A stretch of 64,000 bases of DNA. Source: Medicago truncatula (Eukaryota; Streptophyta; Magnoliopsida; Fabales; Fabaceae). Both the position numbers and the translations under genes were made by a program. A model generated the notes under the pieces. It worked only from the letters and a program-made list of their open reading frames with translations, ran no database searches and was not told the DNA's origin. Of the stretch, positions 28,619-40,497 are shown piece after piece (the stretch's first letter is position 1; every line of letters starts with the position of its first letter). Location: the NCBI RefSeq assembly GCF_003473485.1, contig NC_053042.1, positions 42,567,262-42,631,261 of the forward strand. Direction: 5' to 3'.

Positions 28619-31469
28619 TCAAAATTTCCATATCATCCTTCCTGCATACCTGCACCAATATAGACAAATGGGAAAAAAAATTAGTTACAGCAATCTCTAT
28701 ACAATTACGTCACAACATATACATAAATTTTCCCATTGCACAGCTTTGGAAAAGAATTATATAATAGAATACACACTTGGAAAGCGAGAGCCAGGTTCAT
28801 CTCCATTACTGGTGTTGAAGTTCGTAGGATACTGAACTGAAATTAAACCTTCGTCTGATGCAACCGCTGACTCAGGGGAAGCTGTTAACCCAACAGACGC
28901 ACTACTCGCAGATTTGATTCCTGAAAGGAAAGTCTTAGCTAAATCAGTATTTCATTAAGAAAAAACTTTGAAAAGAGATGCATCTAAAACTTTAGAGTTT
29001 GATGATTATTAGAAGACAGATACCAATTGAGTTCGAATGAACTAAAGTTTGTTGTTAAAAGCAAGATGCTTTTGTGAGAGCAATGTCAGATGAGTTTGAT
29101 AGGAAACTATTTAACAATACTGATCCTAGACATCCAATTATCCTCTATGAAACACAGACATAGACACCTGACACGACGACACGACGACACATCGGCACCG
29201 ATAATAATTTGAAAAAACAAAAGTGATTGAATGTAACATGTGTCGGTGTCGGACATTTACACGTGTTAGGCACACCTTCAACCAAAAGTGTAGGTGCTAC
29301 ATGGTTTATCGTTCTAGTTGCACTTCAACAAAGCAGTACGATCATAGATTAGTGTTCTTTATGCCATAACTTCAGGCCCTTTCAAAGCAGAAAGGCAGTA
29401 ACCACAACGAAAATTTAGAAAGGAATGGGTCATTTTCTAACACATTGAAAGAATATCAACAAGTCCTTGGCCCTATAGTAAGTTTCTGATGTCTCAAGAT
29501 GTTCAATCAAGATTGAAGAAGGTACGAAAATCAAATTCGCAATTACAGAAGTGGAAATAATGTAATTTATGTTTGGACATAGTAGTTTCCTTATGACATA
29601 ATGTACATTTGTTACCACAAAATCCACTCTGTATACTGTGAAATGGTTATTCAGTATCAGGGTACACCCTCATACCTGTAAAACAACTAATATAAAATCC
29701 TTTGCAGATTCAAGACGAATGTGAGCATGAAATGAATATATTGACTCAGATATGAGACTTCTTTGCAAAATACATACATTAAACAAAATAACATTCATAA
29801 GTTGTGTCATCTTTGTATGAATCCTATGCAAATTTGATTTCAAAATAGAGCTTGTTATTGTTACAATGACCTTATAAGAGTTGAAAAAGCAAAAAGTTAT
29901 AGGACATCAATAGAAGTAATTCAAACCCCAGGTGATATCCCATATATGATCCAAGTGATGACTAGGTTACACAACAACAACAACCAAGCCTTATCCCACT
30001 AAGTGGGGTCGGCTACATGGAACAAATTACGCCATAGTGTTCTATCATAAACCATATTTGGATCCAACTCGTTGACCTCTAAATCCTTTCTAATGGTTTC
30101 TCTTATAGTTTTCTTAGGTCTTCCCCTAGCTCTTTTGATCTGACTCTCCTCCATCTGGTCTACTCTTCTTACGACGGCATCTAAGGGTCTTCTCTTTACA
30201 TGCCTAAACCATCTAAGTCTATTTTCTACCAACTTTTCTACTATAGGTGCTACCCCCATTCTCTCTCTCTCTAATGGTGTCATTTCTAATTCTATCCCGT
30301 CTGGTCTTACCACTATCCAACACAACATCCTCATATCCGCCACGCTTACTTAATTCTCGTGCTCTTAACCTCCCAACACTCTGTACCGTACAACATCGCC
30401 GGTCGGACTACTCTTTACACAGTACACATAATTTGAAAATGTTTTATCTCAATTAAGATAGATATTAGTTGTGGTAGTCAGAAAAACTGACCATATTTTG
30501 AGATGTAGCAGAACTGAAGCAACTAAAACTAATTACAAATACAATTGAATTCTAGGACACCTTGCAACTTAACACAAGAATCAAATATGATAAAGAACAC
30601 AAGAATCAGGTGAGAAATGCATGCGTTAAACCAAATGTTAGAAGAGCCGCAAGTGAAATGCATATGAACCAAGCCAATGTACTGATGCAGGCAGCTCTAT
30701 GCTCAATTGATTTATTTTTTTTAAAAATTGACAATTTAGAATTTATAGAGAGATTATTTAGCTGTTCTGATCATATATGGCACAACACCAATTTGAGATG
30801 TAAGCATATATGTAACTAGAGAGATGCTTGAAAGTAAATAATCTAAAATTTAATCGAAACCAAATGAGCATTGATTACAGCATATGGAAATAGACCCAGC
30901 AAAGGAACATGTAATTTACCGTGAAATATGATGACGAGGAAGAAAAAAATAGTGATGACCATAGCAGAAAGATTTGTATATGTTGAAGACGACGGCAACT
31001 TGCTTGCTTTCATCTTTTTAACTGCATTCATTTTCTTAATCCTCGCACGCTTCCTCAACGCAAGCTCAGCTAATTCCTTCACAAACTTATGATCACCAGC
31101 ATCCAAAGATGGACCTCTAGGAGGCAAAGGTGGCTTTTGAGGCTTTCTTGGATTAGTAAACTTAATTTTCTGTTTTCCATGATTTCCATTAACATGTTCT
31201 AAACCTTTATCCACCAACAATTCTAAATTACATTCATCTACACCAACAACATCACAAAAATTTGAAGAACTGCTACATGATGCTTCAATTCCATTTTTAC
31301 CCTTTTCTGATCCATCTAAATTCATAACCCCATTCCATGACCAAGGAAAACCGTTTTTTGAATTTGAATCTCTCTCATCATTGCTTGTATCCTCTTCGCT
31401 TGTGTTCTCACCACTTTCAATGTCAAATTCAACCTCTTTTTCCTTTTCTCTTTGAATAGCACGACCCAT
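28619..31469 (-). CDS. Plant-specific single-pass membrane protein of unknown function
   Basis: Exon 1 is 31469-30920 and exon 2 is 28920-28777. A short exon 3 near 28649-28619 supplies a stop, but its acceptor is uncertain (two AG choices). The exon 1/2 junction is GT-AG and restores a Gly codon (FH-G-IKSASS). The roughly 235-residue product has an acidic Glu/Asp/Ser-rich N-terminus, a proline-rich PRKPQKPPLPPRGPSLD segment (about residues 107-123), a basic LRKRARIKKMNAVKKMKASK stretch, one hydrophobic segment (LSAMVITIFFFLVIIFHG), then a Ser-rich tail with SPESAVASDEG. I recall unnamed plant transmembrane proteins with a similar tail; no function is assigned. Basic residues before the hydrophobic segment suggest the N-terminal part faces the cytosol. 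Intron 1 is about 2 kb and holds a LINE fragment. Confidence 0.75.
29960..30425 (-). mobile_element. RTE-type LINE fragment in the intron (C-terminal end of ORF2)
   Basis: The minus strand encodes the familiar end of plant RTE-clade reverse transcriptase proteins: RWFRHVKRRPLDAVVRRVD, then RGRPKKTIRE and LWRNLFHVADPT. An earlier piece (PAMLYGTECWEVKS) sits in another frame, so it is frameshifted. After the stop come CCGACCCCACTTAGTGGGAT and a GTTGTTGTTGTTGT tail, typical of RTE 3' ends. It is 5'-truncated and dead. It lies in intron 1 in the same orientation as the host gene. Confidence 0.85.
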
Positions 31470-34400
31470 CTAATTAAATCAATTTCAATCAACAATTAAA
31501 ACAAAACCCATCTAATAATCATGCTAAAGATATGATTTTTAATAATGAAAAGCTTGAACCAATTACTCAAAAACAAAACCCATTTCACAATCATGCCAAA
31601 GATTCAATTTTTAATAATGAAAAGCTTAAACAAATAGCTCAAAAACAATGCTTTCAAAAATTAAGAACATAATCAAGATAACAAATAAAAATTGAAAAGA
31701 AGATGAAGAAAAAAAGGAGGGTCAAGGAGGTACCTTAAGTCAAAGGGTAGAACCCTAGAAACGATGTTATTGTTGAAACATTCTTAACTAGGAATGTAAT
31801 GATGCACGCAGGCGCACTCATACAAAGACAAAACATTTTAAAAAACGAAATAATAATAAAAAAAAGACAAGAATTTAAGGTTTTTCGGTTTTATTAATGG
31901 CCAGTTGTTTTTCTCTCTTTTTGTCATTAATTTATTTAATTTAAAAGACAAGAATATAAGGTTTTTCTTTTGTCAATGGTTGAAACTTGAAAAGTTGTTT
32001 TTATTCGGAAAAGAGTCAACAAACACACACTACCCTCCCAATTCTCCACAAGAAGACAACAACGGTTATTTCCATGATATATCCATATCCATTATCTATC
32101 GCTTTATCAATTGGGTCCTTTTCAAAAAAAAATATTGCTCTTCTCTCATCAAGATTTGTCCACTCTCATACAAACCGACCAAAATATCTCCAACATGACT
32201 TAGGTCATATTGAACTCAACGTGAGAGTTAATTCACGTTCATTGCATGCCAGCGTGGATTAATTCACGCTGTGCACTGATATAGCAGCAGACATCATTGA
32301 ATGTCATTAACAAAGTCGGTAATGATTTCTAATCTTTACACACTTATAATTGATTTGAATTACACCAGTTTAACAACATAATCACACATAATCGATCCAA
32401 ATTTCACAAATTCGTCGTTAATCACACAATCACACATAAACGATCCAAATTACACAAATTTGTCGTTAATGACGCATAATCACTTAATCACACTTAATGA
32501 CACATAAACGATTCAAATTACACAAATTTATCGTTAAATTACACATAACACAAATTCATTAAAATTCAACATTGCAGGCACAAATTCGAACACATTACAC
32601 TATTACATGTTACTCAATATTACACTTCAATGGATCGGACATAAAGTGTTATTTTGAACCATTAACCTAAACATGTAATCAATGTTGCTATCGTTTTTGA
32701 TACGTTATGGAAAATACACGGTCTTCTAAAAGTTATATTCCTTGTGCTCCCCAAATCTACGCATATGAGATGTTCTTTGATTTTCACCAATATGGATAAA
32801 GTATATGTTAAGTTGTGCTTTCAACTCGTCAACCTTGTCGGTGGGGGTTAAAAAGACCTTAATATTCTTTTTCACGGCGACGTATCGGACATGAGCTTCA
32901 ATTGGAACTTGTGCATCTTCAGACATGTTTCACTTCACACAATATAATGAAATAACAAGTATGAGAATAAAACCAAATGAAAGATAAAATCAATAGTTGA
33001 ATAATTATAGATAAAAAAATGCGAGCAATAATTGGCGTGACACAACCGACCACCAAAAAAATATTTCACTTTATATATATATAATGTTAGTTACATGTTG
33101 GTCACAAATATCGGCGTTACATAACCGACCACTAAAAATAAGTCGGTGTTATATCGACAAAAAATAAGACGAACATCGACAAAAAAAAGTGTCAATGCTA
33201 TCTAACTAACCTATTAGATAGGCTAGTTAGGAGAACAATGTTAAGAGATTGTTTCTTAGTGTAATATTTTCAAAATATTCAACATTTGTTTCTTAACTAG
33301 TTTAGTGCGATACCAACAGTATTTTACAAATGTAAGAATCAACATGAGCCTCAAATATTCAATATCAAACAAAAACATAAACATAATGACAACATTAAAG
33401 AATGTTCATAAAGATAATAAATATCGAGACACAAAAAACATAAAAATAAATTTCAGAAATCAAATAAGTGCAGTATTACCATATTGATTAACGGTTTATA
33501 TCGTTGTTGATTTCAAAGTCAATAAATCAACATTGACTTCAAATTACCAAGACAATTGTAATGATCCAGCAGCTCTGATTAATAATAATGGTGTAAATTA
33601 GAGACTCCAAATAAAGGATGAGATAAGATTTTATATATTATATTAAATTGGAGAAATATTGATGAAACAATAATGCTTTAGTAGTAAAAGGAGGGGCAAA
33701 ATAGTAAAAGAGGAAAGGGTTAAATGTGATTAATAAGAGGAATGAAAATCAGAATTTTTCATCATATCTCTCTTATTTTCTCAGACGCCCATCCTCTCTT
33801 CTTCACCTTGGCCATCACCTTCAAATTCCTTCCTCACCAATCCCTCAAAATCAAGCACGTGCATGAATGAAAATCATAAACCCATCATCAAAGAAACCTA
33901 TTTCCGGTAATATTTTGCTCAAATTCTCCATTTTCCCTCCTGTTTAGAATCAACCCAAAAACCCCCACATTTCTATTCTTCAAACCCTCCTACTGCATGT
34001 ACGAAATTCTCATGAGAATCAAGCTTTGGATGTCTAGAAACTGAGGTAAGATGAATTAAACCTTCTCTCTTTATTCTTTTCTTTCTCTTTCATGCCAAAC
34101 CCTGAGACCCTAAAAGATGGAAAATAAAGGGATTTTATAAGTTAAATGGACTGGTTTTGGCTATTATTGGGTTGTATATGTTTGGTTTGCAAGTTCATAT
34201 AAAAGAAGAGCTGTTTGTGTGAAATTCCTGTAGACATACCTGTGGTAAAATTAGCATAACTCTCTGAATATAGGTCATATGCTAATGATTGTTAATCCAC
34301 TGCAAAGAAGACAAAATTTCCTACAGTTTAGACACAAGAGTTGTTAAATTTCATTAAGTATAGTAGGAGAAAAGCTCCCTACAAGTTTGAGAAAGTTTCG

Positions 34401-35335
34401 GTCATGTTTCTGTACAAATACCCACTCTTTTGTTAAACTGAACCAATTGAATGGTTAACCCTCAAAACAAAAATTATATTTGTAATCCTGACACCCTACG
34501 CTTTCCAATGAGTGGTCGTTTGCTCAAAACGGATATCATTTGGTATTTTAATTAAATTGTGAAAGTTAAGGTACTGATGCTGGAATTTGCAGGGTGGACC
34601 CTGCGGGTTTGACATATGTGAGCCATACAAACCGGTAAGTGAGATGTTCGGAACATGAGGATAGTCTTTTCATGTCACTCTGATTCCCTGGAGGCTTAGG
34701 AGCACTTAAAGAAACTGATTTTAAACATTTAGTTTGAAGTAGGAAAGCTTGGAAAGAAATTGAAGAATAAGCATAAGCTGAAGCAAGAATGTAGGAGCTT
34801 GAGACTTAAAGTTTGGAGATAAGCTAATGAAAGCAAGGTCTCTATGATGTTTATGCATATTGGGCTGACAAGAACAAGTAGGATTTTTGTTTATATTTAA
34901 AAACGGAGGGACATTAAAAAAAATATTTGTGTTTTATTATAACTCACTACACACTATCAGTACATCATTAATGATTTTTTAACAAGGAATAATTTTATAA
35001 AATTACTATGTGAAAATGTCGGATCGACTTATAATAAAAGGGTTTGTTTAACATGTGCAACATTGTACATGTTAAAACAACTAATAGTAGTAACTTTTTC
35101 TTAGAAAACAACAATTATTTATTCAAAAGTTTTATATTTAATATTAAATGTACAAGTTTCAATATAAAATTTCTATTTTGAACTTCTTAACATGTGCAAA
35201 TTTGCACATGATAGAAAAACCCATAATAAAATACATAGAAGTATGATTTTAAACTCATAAGTCACTTTTAGTTAATAATTGTGTGCGCCAAAAAAACCAC
35301 TGATACTAGGCCTATGTAATATTGTTTTTTTTTAT
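31470..35335. other. Intergenic DNA, mostly repeat-derived
   Basis: 31470-31800 is the likely promoter and leader of the minus-strand gene. 32380-32537 is a threefold tandem repeat (listed). 33000-33250 has several GTCGGTGTTATATCGAC-like words, perhaps from a CACTA-type element end. 33557-34900 begins TGTAATGATCC and resembles an old solo LTR, but I cannot find its right border. A lone Stowaway terminus (ATTTAAAAACGGAGGGA) is at about 34893-34910. A 66-codon minus frame at 32726-32926 matches nothing known. Confidence 0.4.
32380..32537 (+). repeat. Imperfect threefold tandem repeat
   Basis: Three diverged copies of a 45-60 base unit containing CACATAAACGATCCAAAT and CACAAATTTGTCGTTAA. Non-coding. 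Confidence 0.7.
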
Positions 35336-35710
35336 TACTCCGTTCATTCCAAATTATAAGTCCTTTTTTTTCTATTAGATTAATGGTTGGAACTCACACG
35401 TTTTAAATGTGAAGAAGTGGGGTGTTCGGGGTTTGAAACCCGACCTCTACATATATTATGTAATATTCATATCTACCGAGTTAAGTTCACGTGGGCCTAA
35501 ATTATAAGTCCTTCTATAATATCAATGAAACATTAGTGTTTTTTTTTACCATACATTTAACTAAGAAAATATTTCCTTGGTTAGCATTTTCCTTGAACTA
35601 TTTATTACGCTTTCTTCTTTTAATTATCTAATTTAATGACAATTTCATAATATTTCGTTCACGTACATACGTATGGTCAAAACGACTTATAATTTAGGAT
35701 CAAGGAAGTA
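35336..35710. mobile_element. Stowaway-like MITE with a nested insertion
   Basis: The left end TACTCCGTTCATTCCAAATT pairs loosely with the right end AATTTAGGATCAAGGAAGTA. A foreign segment lies at about 35378-35505 and includes a tRNA-SINE-like GGGGTTTGAAACCCGACC. The word AATTATAAGTCCTT is repeated on both sides of it, as if a target segment was duplicated. Confidence 0.5.
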
Positions 35711-36113
35711 TCTCGGAGCTTCTCTTTAGTCGAGAAACTCATTGTGTAAGACATTAGTAATGTGAGCTTCTCTATTTTATTTTGGAGGGACCAAGATTTT
35801 TCTCATAAACAATGTAAAAGTTATTTTTTTCTTCTCAACTAAAAAAATATAAATCTCGGATTTAGGATGGTAGGGTAGCATCTGAAAATATTGATGGTAT
35901 TTAATTTCACATGTTACCAATATCTGTTCTCCTATTTCCTTCCTATGTTCTCAAGCTTACTGCAATTAAACTTCACCATGCCTTTCCAGATTCTACTCTC
36001 GATTACTATGCCTTTTCAGCTTACCGCAAGTTATATGCCTATAAATAGTCCTTGTCTCTCTATCACTTGCAATGCTTTATTGAATTGCCACCTTACAAAC
36101 TTCTTCAGCACAC
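35711..36113. other. Upstream region of the first WEX gene
   Basis: Non-coding; contains the TATA box at 36040 listed separately and pyrimidine-rich repeats of ATGCCTTTYCAG (35978 and 36009). Confidence 0.5.
36040..36047 (+). promoter_or_regulatory. TATA box of the first WEX gene
   Basis: TATAAATA, 74 bases upstream of the ATG at 36114. Confidence 0.7.
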
Positions 36114-36938
36114 ATGGGTTATGTGGGATCGTTTGAGCTGAATGGAGTACACATCAAGACCAGAGCAACATCCGATGAGCAAAAGATTGAGAATCATATA
36201 AGATCGTTCTTGCATCGTTCTAACAATCATCGAACCAAAGTTATCGGGCTTGATGCTGAATGGCTTCTGTTACATGGCACGGAGCCAGGAACAGTTACCA
36301 AATCCAAATGTGCAACACTGCAGTTCTGTGATGGACACTCGTGTCTTATCATTCACCTAAATGGTTTCAATTGCTTTGAGAGTTGGGCATATGATTCTGT
36401 CCACAAATCACTGCTTAATTTTCTTCGTCTCCCAAATGTTACATTTGTTGGAGTTGGAATCAAAGAGAATTTGGCTAAGTTGGAGAAGCAGTATGGATTT
36501 GGATGTAGAAATGCTGTTGAACTTGGACCCTTTGCTGCAAGTGTTATGAAGAGGCCTCATTTGAGTTTTTGTGGTGTTGATGAATTAGCTTTTGTGGTAT
36601 GTAAACTTGATTTACGGAAGTACAGGCCTTTAAAAACGGTGTATGACTGGGGTTGCCTAAGCAAAGAACTTGCCAAACTTGCTACTGTTAATGTTTATTC
36701 TTATTACAAGATTGGGAGCAAATTGCTTCAATGTGATGTTGCAGGTGGGCGTAATGCTGCAAATGGATCCTCTCAAGCGGTTGCAAGAAAGAGAAACAAA
36801 AATAAGAAGGTTGTTAATGGTACCTCTCAAACAGGTGCAAGAAAGAAAAGCAAAGATAAAGAGAAGAAAGATGTAAGTGGCAACTCTCAAGCAGTCGCGA
36901 GAAAGAGAAAGAGAAAAGGTAATGGAGAGAAGGATTAA
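36114..36938 (+). CDS. WRN-exonuclease-like protein 1, with basic repeat tail (274 aa)
   Basis: Single-exon member of the DnaQ/WRN 3'-5' exonuclease-like fold. Motif I keeps Asp47 and Glu49 (VIGLDAEW). Motif II, GVGIKENLAKL, has Asn119 where WRN has its catalytic Asp. Motif III, KLATVNVYSYYKIG, has Asn193 for the catalytic Asp and Leu189 for the preceding Tyr. Two of four metal ligands are thus absent, so nuclease activity is doubtful. Residues about 210-274 form a Lys/Arg-rich tail with three copies of an SQxxARK unit, nuclear-signal-like, which the other array members lack. It is the first of seven same-strand WEX loci. The ATG at 36114 is preferred because it begins the GYVGSFELNGV start shared with paralogs. 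It has no internal stop and is the best candidate for a working protein here. Confidence 0.88.
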   Translation: MGYVGSFELNGVHIKTRATSDEQKIENHIRSFLHRSNNHRTKVIGLDAEWLLLHGTEPGTVTKSKCATLQFCDGHSCLIIHLNGFNCFESWAYDSVHKSLLNFLRLPNVTFVGVGIKENLAKLEKQYGFGCRNAVELGPFAASVMKRPHLSFCGVDELAFVVCKLDLRKYRPLKTVYDWGCLSKELAKLATVNVYSYYKIGSKLLQCDVAGGRNAANGSSQAVARKRNKNKKVVNGTSQTGARKKSKDKEKKDVSGNSQAVARKRKRKGNGEKD

Positions 36939-37178
36939 TGAGAAAGATAAGAGCCTAAAGAGGAAGAATTAGAGGCCCGGGTTGGATAACGACAAAGAAT
37001 TATTTGAGCCCCAAATCAGTAATCCTGTTATGCTTCTCGTTTGTTTTTGTTTAATAGTACTAATTAACTCGATGGTTTAGTTTATCAGTATTGTATATGC
37101 CGTATTTTTACTGTAACTGCTGTACTCTGTTAACTTAATTCAACATAGCAGAGGCAAACTTTGTTTGGATATTATTAA
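36939..37178 (+). other. 3' region of the first WEX gene
   Basis: Non-coding sequence after the TAA/TGA stops at 36936-36938 region; likely 3' untranslated region ending before the MITE at 37179. Confidence 0.4.
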
Positions 37179-37953
37179 GGCTCTGTTTGGTAGCTGAAAA
37201 GCTAACTGATAGCTTATAATTGAAAAGCTTGCTTATTAAAAATAATGTATTTGATAAATTAGTTGTTGAAGCAGCTGATAAATATAAAATGACATAAAAG
37301 AACATGTGTGTGTTTATATGTATATCAAAATATGTATATTAAACAAAAGAGTGGATTTAATATACATATATTTAACCCTATAAATATTCAAACTTTTGGT
37401 CTTAGTCTCCATAAAAAAATTCTTCGACCTTTAATCTTAAAAAAATATTCACCGATAATTTTGATCTCTGCTTTATGAATTCCAAAAATAAGAGAAAGGT
37501 GGAAATAAAATATGAGTTAGAATATATAAAATTTTACAACGTACAATAGACTAATTATTTTTTCCTTTAAAAAAAATAGACTAGTTATTTTTGTGTGGTG
37601 TACGGCAGGTTAGTTATAGTAAAATATAAAACATTTTCTTAAAAAAAATACATACATATATATATAAAGTGCTCCTTAAAAAAAAAACAACGTGACATTT
37701 TTTTTAAAAGGACAAAATGGGGCGGTTATAAAGATGAACATGAGTAGTTGTTTAATTAAAAAAATAATTAATTTAAATTAATAAGGTTAAAGTTGGAAGA
37801 AAATATAAAAAGCTACTTGAAATAGCTTTTCAAAAAAACGCTATAAGCTCATGAAAAAAGCTTGTTACCAAACACGCCACATTTTCATCTAACGAGCTTA
37901 TAAGCTAATCCAACAAGCTATAAGCTAGCTTTTTTGTGTTACCAAATACAGCC
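37179..37953. mobile_element. Harbinger-like TIR element, 775 bases
   Basis: Ends GGCTCTGTTTGGTAGC and GTTACCAAATACAGCC, flanked by TAA on both sides (37176-37178 and 37954-37956). The interior is rich in AGCTTATAAGCT palindromic words and has no coding sequence. Confidence 0.8.
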
Positions 37954-39150
37954 TAAGTTTATTGTTCAGTTTAAATCCTTGCATTATTATAATAAAGCGT
38001 ATGTCATCTCATTTAAATGTGAAGTTGTGAACAAAGTTTACTCCAAATAAAGCAGTTGTTGCTGTAGAATGAAGCCCTTGAAGCTTCCATGACAACGATC
38101 CAACAACACGAACAAGAACATGATGACCGCCATCAAGATGTGGACAAACCCAATCCCGATCGTTTTTTGAGACAACCAGAAGGTTGTTAAGGTTTTAAAT
38201 GCAGTATAGGTTAGTTTTGTTGAGGTCTCACGGTGGACATCAAATGTACTTGCAGTGAGTACAATATCGATGACTATGATTTAGTATATGTTTAAGTCAT
38301 GCCTTGATAATGGTCTCAAGTGGGATATTTATAGCCTTATTAAGTCTCTTAGTTCGTGACTCAGGCCCTGAGTTACTTTTGGTTAGTAACTGAAGCCCTA
38401 AGTCACTTTTGATATAGAAAGTGTGCATGCTTAGGTCAATCTGGGTATCTTGGCCGAATATTTAACCCCAAAATATAGGAAATGCGGTTTCAGGGACAAT
38501 AACGAAGGGTACATCTTTTTCTAGAGCTTTGGCGACGCTCTTGTAGATGGTCAGTGAACTCTTGTAGAGGGCAGTGAGCCCTTTGTGGAATAATAGCGGT
38601 CCAAAATCTATTTTTTTCAAAGCTGAAACAAACGCACCCTACATATTATAATTTTTCGTCAATTAATTAAACATATATTTTCTATATCATTTTGTATTTA
38701 TAGATTAGTTTAACCGTTAATTTTGTCAAACATTATAAATTCAATTAGTTAACTTATTCAATATTAATTATTCGTTAACATATGTTTACCAGACCTAGTC
38801 TTAACAATGTGTCCTTGAAGTACTTGTTAGTAGTCTCTTAGTCTAAAAATACACTTCATTCTAACAAAAAAAAAAAATCTTATTTTATATGTCATTTTAC
38901 TATATCTATAAAATAATGCAATTTTTATTATTTATTATTCTATCTTTTTTAATTCTTTCAATTTAACTTTTTTTTTATACCGCTAATAAAATTAATTCTC
39001 TTAAATAATAGTATAATTTCTCTTTAGAAAATGTTAACATAGGTGCACATGTTAATGTACTAAAATAGAAATTTTATATTGGAAATTGTGCTAATTTATT
39101 TCTCAACAAGTTAAATAATTCATGTGAATTAATTCTTTTCAATATATACT

Positions 39151-39435
39151 ACTCCATCCGTCTCAAATTGTATGTCACTTTAGAAAAAATATTTGTCCCA
39201 AATTGTATGTCGGTTTACAATACCAATGAAAAATTAATGTTACTTTTCCTATTATATCCTTAACTATTTATTACTCTCTCTTCTTTCAATTTCTTTATTT
39301 ATCTTTCTCATATCATTTATTGAGGACAATTTTGTAAAACAACTCATAATATCTCTTTCCCACACAATATTAATTACATTTTTTAATATGTGTGAAATGT
39401 CCAAAACGTCATACAATTTGGGACGGAGGGAGTAC
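39151..39435. mobile_element. Stowaway-like MITE
   Basis: Left end ACTCCATCCGTCTCAAATTG and right end AATTTGGGACGGAGGGAGTA. The internal subterminal repeat TTGTATGTC recurs. About 285 bases, non-coding. Confidence 0.8.
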
Positions 39436-39499
39436 TTGCTACTTTTAAAATCTTTAACTTGTGCCTTAAAAACACAAGTTTTTTTTTTTTTTTTTTTTT

Positions 39500-39615
39500 G
39501 TCTTAGATAAAATGGTAAACAATTAAAATTAAATTCACACACAATTGTGAGGTCTCGGGTTCGAACTCGGATCACGACGTCCGGTCTTTCAATATCGACA
39601 TTTGTCAGATGAACT
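39500..39615 (+). repeat. tRNA-derived SINE-like fragment
   Basis: An A-box-like start (TAGATAAAATGGTAAAC) is followed by GAGGTCTCGGGTTCGAACTC, which contains a good polymerase III B box (GGTTCGA). A poly-T run precedes it. Not an intact tRNA: no acceptor-stem pairing is evident. Confidence 0.5.
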
Positions 39616-40073
39616 ATGTCTTCTAGATGAAACACAAATTAACAAGACTCTTTCTCTTCATGGTGTACATTTTTTAATTTGGGTACAATTGTTAAAGAGA
39701 CCGTTTCTTAAAAAAAAAAAAAATTGTTAAAAGACCATGTTATTATGGATTAAGATAGTAGGAGAACATATTGAACTTTAGTAGCAAGAGGTAAATCCGA
39801 GTTTTGGAAGTTGGAGAAATTGTTTTTTTTTTTTGAAAGGTTTTTAATTTCACATATTCCCGTAATTAAGTTGGAGAAATATGTAAACAAATTAATTTAA
39901 AGCCAATTTTTATTTTTATTTTATAAATATGTAGAATTTTTTATTTTTATTTTTTTTATAAATATGTACTAAAACCCGAATTTTGGAAGTAAGAGTATAA
40001 GAAATGATTGAACGTCCCAAATATTCTACTATGCATATCGAGATTCCACCCAAAGAATTAAATTCTAAGACGA

Positions 40074-40478
40074 TACTTCCCTCTGTCCCTCAATACTTGA
40101 TCTATTTGAAAAAAATATTTGTCCCATAATATTTGACTTTCTCAAATTTCTAAGCAAAATTTGATAAATTTACCCCTTATAAATACTTTTTGTGGTCCCC
40201 ATGTAAAAGTTTGTAGTGAAACAAAGAAAGTAATAATTACTTAAAATGAAGGTTTCAAAATAATAACAAGGACAATTCAATAAAAATATAATAATGTATA
40301 CTTTTACTATAACAGCCTTATTCATTTAATATATTATTTCACATATTTCTCTCTCCGTAATAAATAACTAAGGGTAATGTTGCTAAAACAACATTTATTG
40401 TTGCATTGAATTTTAAAAGTGACAGTTAAATAGAAATAAAAAATTTCTCGAAACACTTAAAAACGAACGGAGTGAGTA
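40074..40478. mobile_element. Stowaway-like MITE abutting the second WEX gene
   Basis: Left end TACTTCCCTCTGTCCCTCAA and right end ACGAACGGAGTGAGTA. The right end is only about 20 bases before the ATG of WEX locus 2, so it occupies the place of that gene's core promoter and leader. Confidence 0.65.
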
Positions 40479-40497
40479 CCATCTTGTTTCTACAATT

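Larger units (their letters stand above)
37957..40073. other. Intergenic DNA between WEX loci 1 and 2
   Basis: AT-rich; holds the MITE at 39151 and the SINE-like piece at 39500. The stretch 38040-38640 is moderately GC-rich with GAGTTACTTTTGGTTAGTAACTGAAGCC-like direct repeats (about 38360-38410) but no gene I recognise. Confidence 0.4.

Noticed and set aside
31905..32262. Two overlapping plus-strand frames of about 90 codons
   Set aside because: Low-complexity products, no family resemblance, and upstream of a minus-strand gene.
32726..32926. 66-codon minus-strand frame starting MSEDAQVPIEAHVRY
   Set aside because: The composition is protein-like, but it is short, has no recognised family and has no neighbouring exons I can join. 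Possibly a transposon fragment.
33557..34910. Possible second solo LTR beginning TGTAATGATCC
   Set aside because: No matching right border or target duplication was found; the right side ends in a lone Stowaway terminus instead.
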